DNA from: an uncultured Fibrobacter sp. | GTDB lineage: Bacteria; Fibrobacterota; Fibrobacteria; Fibrobacterales; Fibrobacteraceae | NCBI GenBank assembly: GCA_900313675.1 | Contig: OMSO01000027.1 | Location: 1 to 36,414, forward strand | Reading direction: 5' to 3' | Length of the DNA: 36,414 nt | In this document: one piece after another, positions 1 through 8,223 of the stretch | How positions within the stretch are numbered: position 1 is the stretch's first letter | Layout of the letters: every line of letters starts with the position of its first letter | Position numbers and translations under genes: made by a program | Notes under the pieces: generated by a model | Told to the model about the DNA's origin: nothing | The model's input: only the letters and a program-made list of their open reading frames with translations | Database searches by the model: none

Positions 1-2
1 AA

Positions 3-182
3 TTCCGTCGTTGGGCAAACCAGGTTCTAAAAGAGCATTTGCTTAAGGGGTTTAGCGTCAACCAGAGGCTCGTTTCGCACGAAAATAGGCTGGAAAATCT
101 TGATTCCCGGGTCATTTATCTCGAAAAACAGGTGGATTTTTTCGTAATAGCGAACCTGAACGCTTTTATTAGAATTGCTTAA
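3..182 (+). CDS. C-terminal fragment of a RhuM-family (virulence protein-like) protein, cut by the left edge
   Basis: Open from the window edge, this frame gives a 59-residue tail beginning FRRWANQVLKEHLLKGFSVN and ending VDFFVIANLNAFIRIA. The FRRWA...VLKEHLLKGF...NQRL block followed by a short heptad-like helix (ENRLENLDSRVIYLEKQVDFF) is characteristic of the RhuM/Fic-associated family, usually found in accessory islands; its biochemical role is not established. In longer family members I recall, the chain continues after the VDFF helix into a further domain. Here it stops about 12 residues later, and the stop codon lies inside the first of two inverted repeats (176-193). It may be a naturally short form or a truncation. 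The N-terminal part is outside the window. The assignment is from remembered family sequence, not a search. Confidence 0.6.
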   Translation, partial: FRRWANQVLKEHLLKGFSVNQRLVSHENRLENLDSRVIYLEKQVDFFVIANLNAFIRIA

Positions 183-227
183 ATAATTAAGCAGAAATTT
201 TACAAAAATTGCTTAATGCATTAAGCA
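176..227. repeat. Two tandem 18-bp inverted repeats, TGCTTAA-N4-TTAAGCA
   Basis: Copy one is at 176-193 (spacer ATAA) and copy two at 210-227 (spacer TGCA). Both have identical 7-bp arms, and their centres are 34 bp apart. The second is a perfect palindrome that extends to 20 bp (209-228). They lie between the RhuM-like tail and the ATPase promoter, and the RhuM stop codon falls in the first copy. Twin identical operators for a dimeric regulator are the simplest reading. A recombination or attachment site is possible but unsupported. Confidence 0.75.
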
Positions 228-253
228 AAATTATATAGAATCATCAAAAAATC

Positions 254-288
254 TTGACAAATTTAACACCAAGTATTATATTTGTCAA
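254..288 (+). promoter_or_regulatory. Promoter with 9-bp inverted repeat, upstream of the DUF4143 ATPase
   Basis: TTGACA (254-259) and TATATT (277-282) are 17 bp apart; the -10 reads TATATTTG, which also fits the TAnnTTTG element known from Bacteroidetes. A perfect 9-bp inverted repeat, TTGACAAAT (254-262) and ATTTGTCAA (280-288), overlaps both promoter elements. The predicted start of transcription (about 289) is 3 nt before the ATG at 292 and no Shine-Dalgarno is visible, so the mRNA is probably leaderless. A regulator bound here would cover the whole promoter. Confidence 0.65.
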
Positions 289-291
289 TAT

Positions 292-1512
292 ATGCGGTAT
301 ATTCAAAGAACACTAGAAAAAGCCGTGAGAAGGATGAATGCGTCCTTTCCTGTAATCATGGTTACAGGGCCTCGGCAGGTCGGTAAATCCACGCTCCTAC
401 GAAACAGCGACAAGGCTCGTCGTTATGTATCACTGGACAGGATGGAACACCGTATCCTGGCTCGCGAAAATCCAGACCTTTTCTTACAGAGGTTCCCGCC
501 CCCTGTGCTCATAGACGAAATCCACCTGGCACCGCAGCTACTCCCCTATATCAAGGCGATATCTGATGAAATCGGGGAAAAGGGGTTGTTCTGGATAACG
601 GGCTCCCAGCAGTTCCGCCTGATGAAGGGTGTATCCGAAAGTCTTGCGGGTCGTGTCGGCATATTGCAGCTACAGGGACTCTCCCTTGATGAAACGGCGG
701 GTAAACCGGAAATCGACAAGTTTGTTCCCGTTAAGGAATGGCTTGAAAAAAGAAGTTGTTCCGTAGCAGAAGGTTCCCTTCAGTCTTTATTCAGCCGGAT
801 TTGGCGAGGCAGCTACCCGGCTCTCTACGAAAATCCCGAAATGGATTGGGAGGATTTCTACAATTCTTACATACAGACCTATATTGAAAGGGACGTGCGA
901 GAGTTGGTCAACATTGGAGACGAACTAGCATTTACAAAGTTCATCACGGCAGTTGCATCCAGGACCGGACAGTTGCTGAACTATTCCGATGTCGCGAAAG
1001 ACATCGGAAAGAATGTCCCGACCGTGCAGCGATGGCTTTCTATCTTGGTCACCTCCGGACTCGTTTACCTATTGTATCCTTACGCACAAAGTATCGGAAA
1101 CAGGATGACCAAGATGCCCAAAGTTTACTTTTTGGATACGGGTCTAGCCTGCTATTTGACGCGATGGACTTCGCCGGAAGTTCTAGAGGCTGGCGCCAAA
1201 TGCGGAGAAATGCTAGAGACATTCGTGATTTCCGAGATTTTGAAAACCTATTGGCATAATGGCCGGCAACCAAATTTCAGCTTTTATCGCGACAGGGAAA
1301 ATCGCGAGATCGACCTGATTGTGGAAGAAAACGGTCTGTTGCATCCTGTTGAAATCAAGAAGACGTCGAATCCCACTCAGAAGGACATAAAACATTTCGG
1401 TATACTGGAAAAGTACGGCTTACCAGTGGGGACTGGTGCCGTCATATGCCTATCGCAAACATCATTACCATTGACGGACAAGGTAAATATAATTCCGGTG
1501 AGTTTTTTATAG
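292..1512 (+). CDS. DUF4143-family AAA (AAA_14) ATPase
   Basis: A 406-residue stand-alone P-loop ATPase of the AAA_14/DUF4143 type, common in prokaryotic accessory regions and of poorly known function. Near the N-terminus is the Walker A GPRQVGKST, then Walker B VLIDEIHLAP, and a sensor-like ITGSQQF. The middle contains the DUF4143 stretch around SYIQTYIERDVRELVNIG, followed by a winged-helix-like segment (LNYSDVAKDIGKNVPTVQRW). The C-terminus has a PD-(D/E)XK-nuclease-like pattern (EIDLIVEENG...HPVEIKK), typical of the family and possibly a DNA-binding or nuclease-fold domain. Length is usual for the family. The ATG at 292 is preceded by no Shine-Dalgarno but by a promoter placed for leaderless transcription. 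It is monocistronic, with a defence-like neighbourhood. The family call is secure; the function is not. Confidence 0.88.
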   Translation: MRYIQRTLEKAVRRMNASFPVIMVTGPRQVGKSTLLRNSDKARRYVSLDRMEHRILARENPDLFLQRFPPPVLIDEIHLAPQLLPYIKAISDEIGEKGLFWITGSQQFRLMKGVSESLAGRVGILQLQGLSLDETAGKPEIDKFVPVKEWLEKRSCSVAEGSLQSLFSRIWRGSYPALYENPEMDWEDFYNSYIQTYIERDVRELVNIGDELAFTKFITAVASRTGQLLNYSDVAKDIGKNVPTVQRWLSILVTSGLVYLLYPYAQSIGNRMTKMPKVYFLDTGLACYLTRWTSPEVLEAGAKCGEMLETFVISEILKTYWHNGRQPNFSFYRDRENREIDLIVEENGLLHPVEIKKTSNPTQKDIKHFGILEKYGLPVGTGAVICLSQTSLPLTDKVNIIPVSFL

Positions 1513-1566
1513 GTTTTCTGACGAATCCGTCGTGTATGTAATGTATATTTACCCTCGGAGTATATC

Positions 1567-2514
1567 ATGCCGAAGTTTTCTTTTGTGATACCCTGCTACC
1601 GCTCCGAAAAGACCATCACCACCGTGGTGGACGAAATCAAGAGCGAGATGGCCGCCAAACGCCCGGGCGACAGCTACGAGATTGTGCTGGTGAACGACTG
1701 CAGCCCCGACAACGTGTGGAGCGTCATCGAGGGGCTCGCGCAGAAAGAGAATAACGTCATCGGCATCAACCTGGCCAAGAACTTCGGGCAGCATTCCGCC
1801 CTGATGGCAGGCTACGGCAAGTGCTCCGGCGAATACGTGGTGTCGCTGGACGACGACGGCCAGGCCCCGCTAGATTCCCTGAACGACCTGATTACCAAGC
1901 TAGAAGAAGGCTACGACGTGGTGTACGCCTACTACCGCGAGGTCAAGCAGAACCTGTTCCGCCGCTTCGGTTCGTGGATGGCGGGCAAGATGGGCGAAAT
2001 GATGCTGGAGCCCCCGAAAGATTTCAAGGGGAGCAGTTTCTACGTGGCCCGCGGGTTCGTGATTCGCGAGATGTGCAAATACAACAACCCCTACCCGTAT
2101 CTGGTAGGGCTGGTGCTGCGCGTCACCCGCAAGATCGCCTGGGTGGAGACAAACCACCGCTCCCGCCTGGAAGGCACTTCGGGCTATTCCTTCGCACGGC
2201 TGCTGGGCCTGTGGCTCAACGGCTTCACGGCCTTCTCGGTCAAGCCGCTACGCGCAAGCACGCTCCTGGGGTTCTTCTTCGCGTTCCTGGGCTTCGCGTT
2301 CTCGATTTTCGTGATTGTCCGCAGGCTACTGGGCATCACCACGGTAGATGGCTGGAGCACCATCATCGCGCTCATCCTGATTATTGGCGGATGCATCTTG
2401 ATGATGCTTGGCCTTATCGGCGAATACATCGGCCGCATCTACATCTGCATAAACGACTCGCCGCAATACGTGATCAAGCAGGTCACGGGCGACCGAAGCG
2501 ATTCACAGGCATAA
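1567..2514 (+). CDS. GT2 glycosyltransferase, polyprenyl-phosphate type (GtrB/ArnC/DPM1-like)
   Basis: A 315-residue family 2 glycosyltransferase. The GT-A fold begins at once (FSFVIPCYRSEKTITTVV), with the nucleotide-binding VLVNDCSPD and the metal-binding D95-D96-D97 in SLDDDGQAPL. The NFGQHSALMAGYGKCSGEYV block is typical of enzymes that move a sugar from a nucleotide donor to undecaprenyl phosphate. Two hydrophobic segments near residues 235-260 and 268-295 would anchor it in the inner membrane with the catalytic domain in the cytoplasm. It starts after a CGGAG Shine-Dalgarno; a TATATTTA element at 1544-1551 may be its -10. It stands alone, without flippase or partner genes. The sugar and acceptor cannot be told from sequence. 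It is much more GC-rich than the modules on either side. Confidence 0.88.
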   Translation: MPKFSFVIPCYRSEKTITTVVDEIKSEMAAKRPGDSYEIVLVNDCSPDNVWSVIEGLAQKENNVIGINLAKNFGQHSALMAGYGKCSGEYVVSLDDDGQAPLDSLNDLITKLEEGYDVVYAYYREVKQNLFRRFGSWMAGKMGEMMLEPPKDFKGSSFYVARGFVIREMCKYNNPYPYLVGLVLRVTRKIAWVETNHRSRLEGTSGYSFARLLGLWLNGFTAFSVKPLRASTLLGFFFAFLGFAFSIFVIVRRLLGITTVDGWSTIIALILIIGGCILMMLGLIGEYIGRIYICINDSPQYVIKQVTGDRSDSQA

Positions 2515-2669
2515 TCTACAAGCACAACCCGTAGGTGCGGGCTTTAACTATACCGAATTCGGTGCGGTTGTCAAGGTGTCAAACTCGGCCCCTTTGACTT
2601 TTACCACTTGCTGTCAATCATTTTCAAGAATTCCTTGTCAGCATCCCTATCGTTTATTTTCAAAAAAAA

Positions 2670-2723
2670 TTACTACACCTATTGCATTATTTAAAATTTT
2701 AATGTATGTTATAGGTGTAGTAA
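2670..2723 (+). promoter_or_regulatory. higBA promoter bracketed by a perfect 13-bp inverted repeat (operator)
   Basis: TTACTACACCTAT (2670-2682) and its exact reverse complement ATAGGTGTAGTAA (2711-2723) flank a 28-bp AT-rich spacer. A promoter fits exactly inside: TTGCAT (2682-2687), 17 bp, TATGTT (2705-2710). The left arm abuts the -35 and the right arm covers the predicted transcription start. HigA-type antitoxins repress their own promoters through such palindromes, so this is the likely HigA operator. Confidence 0.75.
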
Positions 2724-2739
2724 AATGACAAGGCAGTAG

Positions 2740-3063
2740 ATGCAAGTAGTATATGCGGATAAAGAATTAGCTCGTTGCGCAGGGGATAAAGCCTATGCAG
2801 TAAGAAAAATGGGGCAACGCCGTGCGGACGCTTATTCGGTAAGAATAGATGCTTTGCACAGAGCGGTTGATTTAGACGCTTTGAAAAAAGTTGCTGGTCG
2901 TTTTCATGAATTAACTGGCAATCGTGCCGGCCAATGGGCTTGCGATTTGGATCATCCGTATCGGCTTATATTCAAGCCGGTCCTGAATAGTGACGGAAAT
3001 ATCGTAGGATTGATTGTCGAACAAACCGTTTCGATTCTAGAAATTGTAAATTATCATGACTAG
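2740..3063 (+). CDS. higB: HigB/RelE-superfamily toxin
   Basis: A 107-residue protein resembling the RelE/HigB plasmid-maintenance toxins, mRNA interferases that act on the ribosome. Recognisable parts are the helical N-terminal half (DLDALKKVAGRFHELTGNR) and the strand region AGQWACDLDHPYRLIFKPV, matching the HPYRLIF core of these toxins, then IVEQTVSILEIVNYHD at the C-terminus. It precedes the antitoxin, the gene order typical of hig modules, with only 8 nt between stop and antitoxin start. An upstream ATG at 2725 is closed by TAG after four codons, so the ATG at 2740 is the start. Its AT-rich composition differs from the preceding GT2 gene, suggesting acquisition. Confidence 0.82.
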   Translation: MQVVYADKELARCAGDKAYAVRKMGQRRADAYSVRIDALHRAVDLDALKKVAGRFHELTGNRAGQWACDLDHPYRLIFKPVLNSDGNIVGLIVEQTVSILEIVNYHD

Positions 3064-3071
3064 GAGTTCTT

Positions 3072-4070
3072 ATGCGAATTTATAGATGTGATGAATTGGC
3101 TGTGGTGACGCCACCAGGGCGGCATCTTGCTGAAAAACTTGAAGAAATGGCCCTTGATGCAAACGATTTGGCAGCCCGCATGGGCTATACGCCCAAGGCG
3201 GTGAATGATATTTTGCAGGGAAATTGTCGAATCACGCCCGAATCGGCGATTTCTCTTGAAATGGTTACCGAAATCCCTGCGGGATTTTGGCTGCGTAGCC
3301 AGATGGCTTATGACGAATTTCTCTCTCGTGAAAAAATCAAGGCTTCGCTGACGGATCAGTCCCTTTGGAAAAAATCCTTCCCTGATGAAGTTAACGTCCG
3401 CGAATGGGTGCAAGAAAAAAAAGACGAAAGCAAATCTTTAATGCCCTTGCTCAAGTTCTTTGCGGTAGCATCCCCCAAGGCGTGGGACAGTTACTACAAG
3501 GATGCTAAGCTTAAGGTGGCTTTCCGTATCTCGCTGGCCGATGTCAAAGACCCGTATGCCACATCGGCATGGATTCGTCGCGGCGAAATTCTTGCGGACA
3601 AGGACCCAATGGAAAAGCTGGGGCAGCCCGCAGTCCGAAAGAACCTGAAAGCAGCCCTCCCCGAAATCATCGCCTTTGCGGCGGCCAACAAGGTTCGCCC
3701 CAAAAGCAAAAAGCGCATTACCTACTGGACTCCAGAGGCGGAGGTTGTTGACGACTGCATGACGGGCCTGCAGGAACTGTGCCGCAAAATCGGGATTCGT
3801 GTGCTGTTCGTGCAGAATTTCAAGTGCGCGCCGATTCACGGCATGTACCGCTGGTACAAGGACGTGCCCCTAATCCAGTTGCACGACCGCTTCGAGAAGC
3901 GGGCCGCCATGTGGTTCACATTCTTCCACGAGCTGGCCCATGTGCTGTACCACGGCAAAAAGGGAATCTGCCTACAGAACATCGAAATCACCCACAACCA
4001 CCCCGAAAAAGAAGACGAAGCCAACGCCTTCGCGCAGAAGTGCATGGTAGAAGCGGGATTCGAGCTGTAG
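3072..4070 (+). CDS. higA: HigA antitoxin fused to an ImmA/IrrE-type metallopeptidase domain
   Basis: A 332-residue antitoxin. Residues about 10-75 form an XRE/HigA helix-turn-helix (HLAEKLEEMALDANDLAARMGYTP...), expected to neutralise HigB and repress the promoter upstream. The C-terminal third carries a DUF955/ImmA zinc-peptidase motif, HELAH at residues 286-290, with a candidate third ligand E316 in EDEANAFA. Ordinary HigA is about 100 residues; long forms with the peptidase domain are a known minority class. Whether this domain cleaves anything is unknown. A TAGGAG Shine-Dalgarno lies just upstream. GC content rises from the 5' to the 3' half. It ends 2 bp from the end of the convergent wecE, with no visible terminator between. 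Confidence 0.85.
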   Translation: MRIYRCDELAVVTPPGRHLAEKLEEMALDANDLAARMGYTPKAVNDILQGNCRITPESAISLEMVTEIPAGFWLRSQMAYDEFLSREKIKASLTDQSLWKKSFPDEVNVREWVQEKKDESKSLMPLLKFFAVASPKAWDSYYKDAKLKVAFRISLADVKDPYATSAWIRRGEILADKDPMEKLGQPAVRKNLKAALPEIIAFAAANKVRPKSKKRITYWTPEAEVVDDCMTGLQELCRKIGIRVLFVQNFKCAPIHGMYRWYKDVPLIQLHDRFEKRAAMWFTFFHELAHVLYHGKKGICLQNIEITHNHPEKEDEANAFAQKCMVEAGFEL

Positions 4071-4072
4071 CC

Positions 4073-5206
4073 CTACTTACCGAAGAATTCCTTCACCTTG
4101 TTGCAGACAAACTCCAGGTCGGCGGGTTTCAGCCCGTAGAACATGGGCAGGCGCAACAGGCGGTCGCTTTCTTTTGTGGTGTAGCGGTCTTCGCCGTCGA
4201 AACGGCCGAAGCGCTTGCCCGCCGGAGCGGTGTGGAGCGGCACGTAATGGAACACCGCCAAAATGTCGTTCTTGACCAAGTGGGCAATGAGGGCGGTGCG
4301 GGTCTTTAAATCCGCCACCTTCAGGTAGAACATGTGGGCGTTGTGGGAGCATTCCGCCGGAATGTACGGGAGCTGCAGGTCGCCAGCGTCGGCCAGGCAC
4401 TGCAGGCGTTCGCGGTAGGCGTTCCAGCTGGCCATGCGGTTGTCGAAAATCTTCTCCGCATTTTCCAGTTCGGCGTAGAGGTAGGCGGCGTTCAGTTCGC
4501 TGGGCAGGTAGCTGGAACCCAGTTCCACCCAAGTGTACTTGTCGACTTCGCCCCGGTGGAACTGCACGCGGTTGGTGCCCTTCTCGCGGATGATTTCGGC
4601 GTGGTCAGAATACTTCTTGTCGGCAATGAGGATGGCGCCGCCCTCCCCCATGCTGTAGTTCTTGGTCTCGTGAAAACTGTAGCAGCCGAAATCGCCCAGA
4701 GCGCCAAGCGAGCGGCCCTTGTAGGTGGACATCATGCCCTGGGCGGCATCTTCGATGACGAACAGGTTGTACTTCTTGGCGATGGCGTTGATGGTGTCCA
4801 TTTCGCAGGCCACACCGGCGTAATGCACCGGCACGATAGCACGGGTCTTTTCGGTAATGGCTGCCTCGATGAGCTTTTCGTCGATGTTCATGGTGTCGGG
4901 CCGGATATCCACGAACACGCACTTGGCCCCACGCATGGCGAAGGCGTCGGCGGTAGAGACGAAGGTGAACGAGGGCATAATCACCTCGTCGCCGGGCTTG
5001 ATTCCGCAAATGAGCGCGGACATCTCTAGCGCATGGGTGCAGCTGGTGGTCAAAAGCGCACGGGCAACCCCCGTCTTCTGCTGCAACCAGGCATGGCATT
5101 TCTGGTTGAACTGGCCATCGCCGCAAATGCGGCCACTTTCTACGGCGGCCCGCACGTAGTCAAATTCGGTGCCCACAAAGGGGGGCTTGTTGAAGGGAAT
5201 CTTCAT
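4073..5206 (-). CDS. wecE: dTDP-4-amino-4,6-dideoxygalactose transaminase (WecE/RffA)
   Basis: A 377-residue DegT/DnrJ/EryC1 PLP aminotransferase that closely follows E. coli WecE over its whole length: IPFNKPPFVGTEFDY at the start, then PDTMNIDEKLIEAAIT, VPVHYAGVACEMDTI and EDRYTTKESDRLLRLPMFY. The PLP-binding lysine is K182 in SFHETKNY. WecE makes dTDP-4-amino-4,6-dideoxy-D-galactose from dTDP-4-keto-6-deoxyglucose using glutamate, a precursor for surface polysaccharides. No other dTDP-sugar gene lies in the window, so the rest of the pathway must be elsewhere. On the minus strand TATATTAA at 5246-5239 is a possible -10. The gene diverges from the flavodoxin lipoprotein gene. Confidence 0.93.
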   Translation of the reverse strand: MKIPFNKPPFVGTEFDYVRAAVESGRICGDGQFNQKCHAWLQQKTGVARALLTTSCTHALEMSALICGIKPGDEVIMPSFTFVSTADAFAMRGAKCVFVDIRPDTMNIDEKLIEAAITEKTRAIVPVHYAGVACEMDTINAIAKKYNLFVIEDAAQGMMSTYKGRSLGALGDFGCYSFHETKNYSMGEGGAILIADKKYSDHAEIIREKGTNRVQFHRGEVDKYTWVELGSSYLPSELNAAYLYAELENAEKIFDNRMASWNAYRERLQCLADAGDLQLPYIPAECSHNAHMFYLKVADLKTRTALIAHLVKNDILAVFHYVPLHTAPAGKRFGRFDGEDRYTTKESDRLLRLPMFYGLKPADLEFVCNKVKEFFGK

Positions 5207-5339
5207 ATAACGCCAAATACTCGTTTGTTTTACCGGACTTAATATAGATTTTATCGTGTCACGGGGCGCATTTCAACCCAATTTTTTTATAAAAGTTTAT
5301 TTTTAGTAGGTAAACGCCCTTACCGGAACGGAGGATTTT

Positions 5340-6263
5340 ATGAACCTGAGGTTGGATAGTTTCATTACAAAGTTCAGCGGTTTCGCTGTCGCTGTCGCCG
5401 CCCTGGCCCTGTGCGCCTGCGGCAACCAGGAGGCCGCGCAAAACAAGACATCCGCAAAGCCCGCGGAACAGGCCGTTGAACAGCCTGCTGAACAGCCCGC
5501 GCCCTCCAAGTCCCTGGTGGTGTTCTACTCCCAGACAGGCTCCACCAAGAAGGTGGCCGACGCTTTCCAGAAGGCGCGGAACGCCGACGTCTTTGAAATC
5601 AAGACCACAGCACCCTACCCTTCCACCTACGACAGCACCGTCGCCGCCGTACGGGTCCAGCGGGAATCCAAGCAATGGCCCGCCCTTGTAAACACCAAAG
5701 CGGACCTTGCAAAATACGACACCGTCTTCTTGGGCTACCCCATCATGTTCGGCACCTTCGCGCCCCCCATCTACAGCTTCTTGGATTCCAACGACCTGAG
5801 CGGTAAGGTGGTGGTGCCCTTCTGCACCTACGGTAGCGGTGGCCGCAAGGCCAGCGCCGCCGAACTCAAGACCCTGGAACCGAAGGCCAACGTGACCCTC
5901 GCCTACGGGATTTCCAACAAGCGAATCAGCGCCGAAGGTGCGGATTCCGTCGTGTCCGCCGAAGTGGAGGCTTTCTTTGCCAACCTTGCAGAAGGCAAGA
6001 CCGAAGAGATGCTCATGGGCGGCTATTCGGAACAGCGCCCGCTTACAGCCGAAGATTCCGCCGTGTTTGCCGCCGCCACCAAGGACTACGGTTACCTGAG
6101 CCTAAAACCCCTGAGTGTCTCCACCCAGGTGGTGGCGGGCACCAACTTCTTGTTCACCTGCGAGATGAAGGCCTTCGGAGGACCTGCCACTCAGACCAAC
6201 GTGAAGATTTTCAGGCCATTGCCGGGCCGTGGCGAGCCGGAGCTAATCGTGGTGGAAAAATAA
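5340..6263 (+). CDS. Flavodoxin-like lipoprotein
   Basis: A 307-residue predicted lipoprotein. A hydrophobic signal ends in ALALCAC with the probable lipidated cysteine at C27. An Ala/Glu/Pro/Gln-rich linker to about residue 56 follows (PAEQAVEQPAEQPAPSK). Residues 58-215 form a flavodoxin fold: the FMN phosphate loop VVFYSQTGSTKKVADAF, then the strand TVFLGYPIMFGTFAPPIYSFL and VVVPFCTYGSGG, as in Flavodoxin_4 proteins. About 85 extra C-terminal residues do not match a domain I recognise. A redox role outside the cytoplasm is plausible but unproven. A GGAGG Shine-Dalgarno precedes the ATG. It is 32 nt upstream of the first GH44 start and may be cotranscribed with both GH44 genes. Confidence 0.82.
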   Translation: MNLRLDSFITKFSGFAVAVAALALCACGNQEAAQNKTSAKPAEQAVEQPAEQPAPSKSLVVFYSQTGSTKKVADAFQKARNADVFEIKTTAPYPSTYDSTVAAVRVQRESKQWPALVNTKADLAKYDTVFLGYPIMFGTFAPPIYSFLDSNDLSGKVVVPFCTYGSGGRKASAAELKTLEPKANVTLAYGISNKRISAEGADSVVSAEVEAFFANLAEGKTEEMLMGGYSEQRPLTAEDSAVFAAATKDYGYLSLKPLSVSTQVVAGTNFLFTCEMKAFGGPATQTNVKIFRPLPGRGEPELIVVEK

Positions 6264-6295
6264 AGTACTAGATTTCAAAAAAATGAGAGGTGCAT

Positions 6296-8191
6296 ATGGG
6301 TGCAGTCAAAACACTGAAGTTTTCGGGCGTCCTTGCAGCAGCGGTTACCGCAGGCTTGTTCGCAGCAGCCAACGCAGCCATCAATGTAACGGTCGATGCC
6401 GACGCAGGCATCAAGAAGATTTCGCCCTACCTGTATGGTCGGAACATTGACAAGGTCAGCGACGGCAACACCGAAGTCACCGCAGACGAATCCGCATTCA
6501 TCAACCAGATGCTCGATGCGGGCATTCACTTTTTACGCGCCAACAACGGCAACAACGCCACCCGATACAACTGGAAGCAGAAACTCACCGTTCACCCCGA
6601 CTGGTACAACAATGTCTATTCCCACGACTGGGCCATCACCGCCAAGAAAGTTCTTGACAACATGCCTGGAGTAGACGCCATGTACGCCTTCCAGCTCACG
6701 GGATGGGTGGCTAGTTCCACCAACTATAACTTTGCCGACTGGAACTGGTATCAGAAACACGGCTCTTACCCGTCGCAGACATTCGACCTCGCGGGCGGCG
6801 GCGAAGTTTCCGACGATGGCGAAACACTCATCAAGGCGGGCGACTACAGACTCTACAACAAGGAATGGCCCGCCGACTCCAGCGTAGCCATCATCCCCCA
6901 CTGGCGGGACGACCTCAAGTACGACATGAGCCGCTTCAAATACTGGAGCATGGACAACGAGATGGACATTTGGCGCGGCACCCACTCTGACCTGGACCTG
7001 CCCGTGACCGGGGACTTCTTGGTAGAGCGCTATGTTGATGTGGCCAAGAAGGCTCGCGCCCAGTGGAAAGACATCAAGCTCACCGGCCCGGTGGTCGCAA
7101 ACGAATGGTTCTGGTGCTCCGTGTCCTCGTACAACAACCAGGATAGACCCAAAGGCCCCGATCGCGATTACTGCTGGCTAGAATACTTCATCATGAAAGT
7201 TGCCGAGGCGCAAAAGTCCTCTGGCACACGTCTTCTCGTTTTCGACATTCACTGGTATCCGAGTGAAAAAGATTACGAATCGCGCGTGAACTGGCATCGA
7301 GTTCTATTCGACACCACCTACAACTATCCTGGAGCAAACGGGATCAAGATGGTGAACGGAGGCTGGGACAACGACAACCAAAAGGAATACATCTTCAAGC
7401 GTATCAACGACTGGCTCGAAAAGTACTTCGGCAAGAATCACGGTATCACGCTCGCCATTACCGAAACCGACCTGAACGATTCCGACCCCATGGTGACGGC
7501 GCTGACCTACGCATCGTTCCTCGGCACCATGCAAGATAACGGCGTGGAGATTTTCACCCCGTGGACATGGGGCGACGGCATGTACGAAACAGTCCACCTG
7601 TTCAGCCGCTACGGCCACGAGAACCGCGTGCAGTCCACCTCCAGCAACGATTCGCTGGTGTCGGCCTACAGTTCCATCAGCAACAAGGGCGATTCCCTCA
7701 CGGTGATTTTCGTGAACAGGAGTCAAAATGCAACACAAGACATAAATCTGACCCTCGGCAGCTTTGAAGCGGCTGACGGTTCCGTGGAGACACTCACTCT
7801 TTCGGGAATTATCGGCGAAACCTTTGTTTCTCACACCAACAACGCCCTGAAAAAAAGAACGGCGCAGGTAGCAAGCAAAAAAGTTTCCTTGACGCTCCCC
7901 GCCAAGTCCATCACCGCGGTCCTGTTCACCACAAAGAACCCCAAGGTCGTTGACGCTATTGCGACCACAGCGGCACGCCCCAATTACAGCCTAACCCTGC
8001 AAGGTCGGGAGATTCTCGTGTCGGGAATCCAGCAGAACAGCCGCTACGCCTTGGCCAATGCTCTCGGACAAGTCGTCAGCAGTGGGGCATGGAACGGAAA
8101 TTCTGGAGCGATCTTAAAACTCAAGGTTCCCAGTGCCGGTCGCTACATTTTGCAGATCGATAACCAAAGCAGAACAATTTTGGTGAAATAG
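6296..8191 (+). CDS. Secreted GH44 glycoside hydrolase, first of a tandem pair
   Basis: 631 residues from the ATG at 6296, chosen because GAGAGG sits 5 nt upstream and the start matches its paralogue (VKTLKFSG); an in-frame GTG at 6290 overlaps the Shine-Dalgarno. A signal peptide ends near AANA-AINV. The catalytic region has GH44 hallmarks: ISPYLYGRN near the N-terminus, YWSMDNEMDIWRGTHSD with the presumed acid/base E222, FDIHWYP, and ITETD with the presumed nucleophile E390. GH44 enzymes are endo-glucanases or xyloglucanases. After an all-beta domain, the last 70 residues (NSRYALANALGQV...GRYILQIDNQSRTILVK) resemble a Por/T9SS type A sorting tail, implying outer-membrane export or surface attachment. 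Substrate is inferred from the family only. Confidence 0.88.
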   Translation: MGAVKTLKFSGVLAAAVTAGLFAAANAAINVTVDADAGIKKISPYLYGRNIDKVSDGNTEVTADESAFINQMLDAGIHFLRANNGNNATRYNWKQKLTVHPDWYNNVYSHDWAITAKKVLDNMPGVDAMYAFQLTGWVASSTNYNFADWNWYQKHGSYPSQTFDLAGGGEVSDDGETLIKAGDYRLYNKEWPADSSVAIIPHWRDDLKYDMSRFKYWSMDNEMDIWRGTHSDLDLPVTGDFLVERYVDVAKKARAQWKDIKLTGPVVANEWFWCSVSSYNNQDRPKGPDRDYCWLEYFIMKVAEAQKSSGTRLLVFDIHWYPSEKDYESRVNWHRVLFDTTYNYPGANGIKMVNGGWDNDNQKEYIFKRINDWLEKYFGKNHGITLAITETDLNDSDPMVTALTYASFLGTMQDNGVEIFTPWTWGDGMYETVHLFSRYGHENRVQSTSSNDSLVSAYSSISNKGDSLTVIFVNRSQNATQDINLTLGSFEAADGSVETLTLSGIIGETFVSHTNNALKKRTAQVASKKVSLTLPAKSITAVLFTTKNPKVVDAIATTAARPNYSLTLQGREILVSGIQQNSRYALANALGQVVSSGAWNGNSGAILKLKVPSAGRYILQIDNQSRTILVK

Positions 8192-8223
8192 ATTCTTTTG
8201 CGATAAAAGACGGGAGGTGTGTT

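Noticed and set aside
40..56. Third copy of the TGCTTAA inverted repeat (TGCTTAA-GGGG-TTTAGCG)
   Set aside because: The right arm has mismatches and the sequence encodes the conserved HLLKGF of the RhuM-like protein, which explains it.
2526..2548. Terminator after the GT2 gene (CCCG-TAGGTG-CGGG)
   Set aside because: The stem is only 4 bp and no T-run follows.
2588..2660. Short minus-strand frame ending KEFLKMIDSKW before the higBA operator
   Set aside because: Only about 20 codons are open and no family can be named; it may be decayed coding DNA but cannot be supported.
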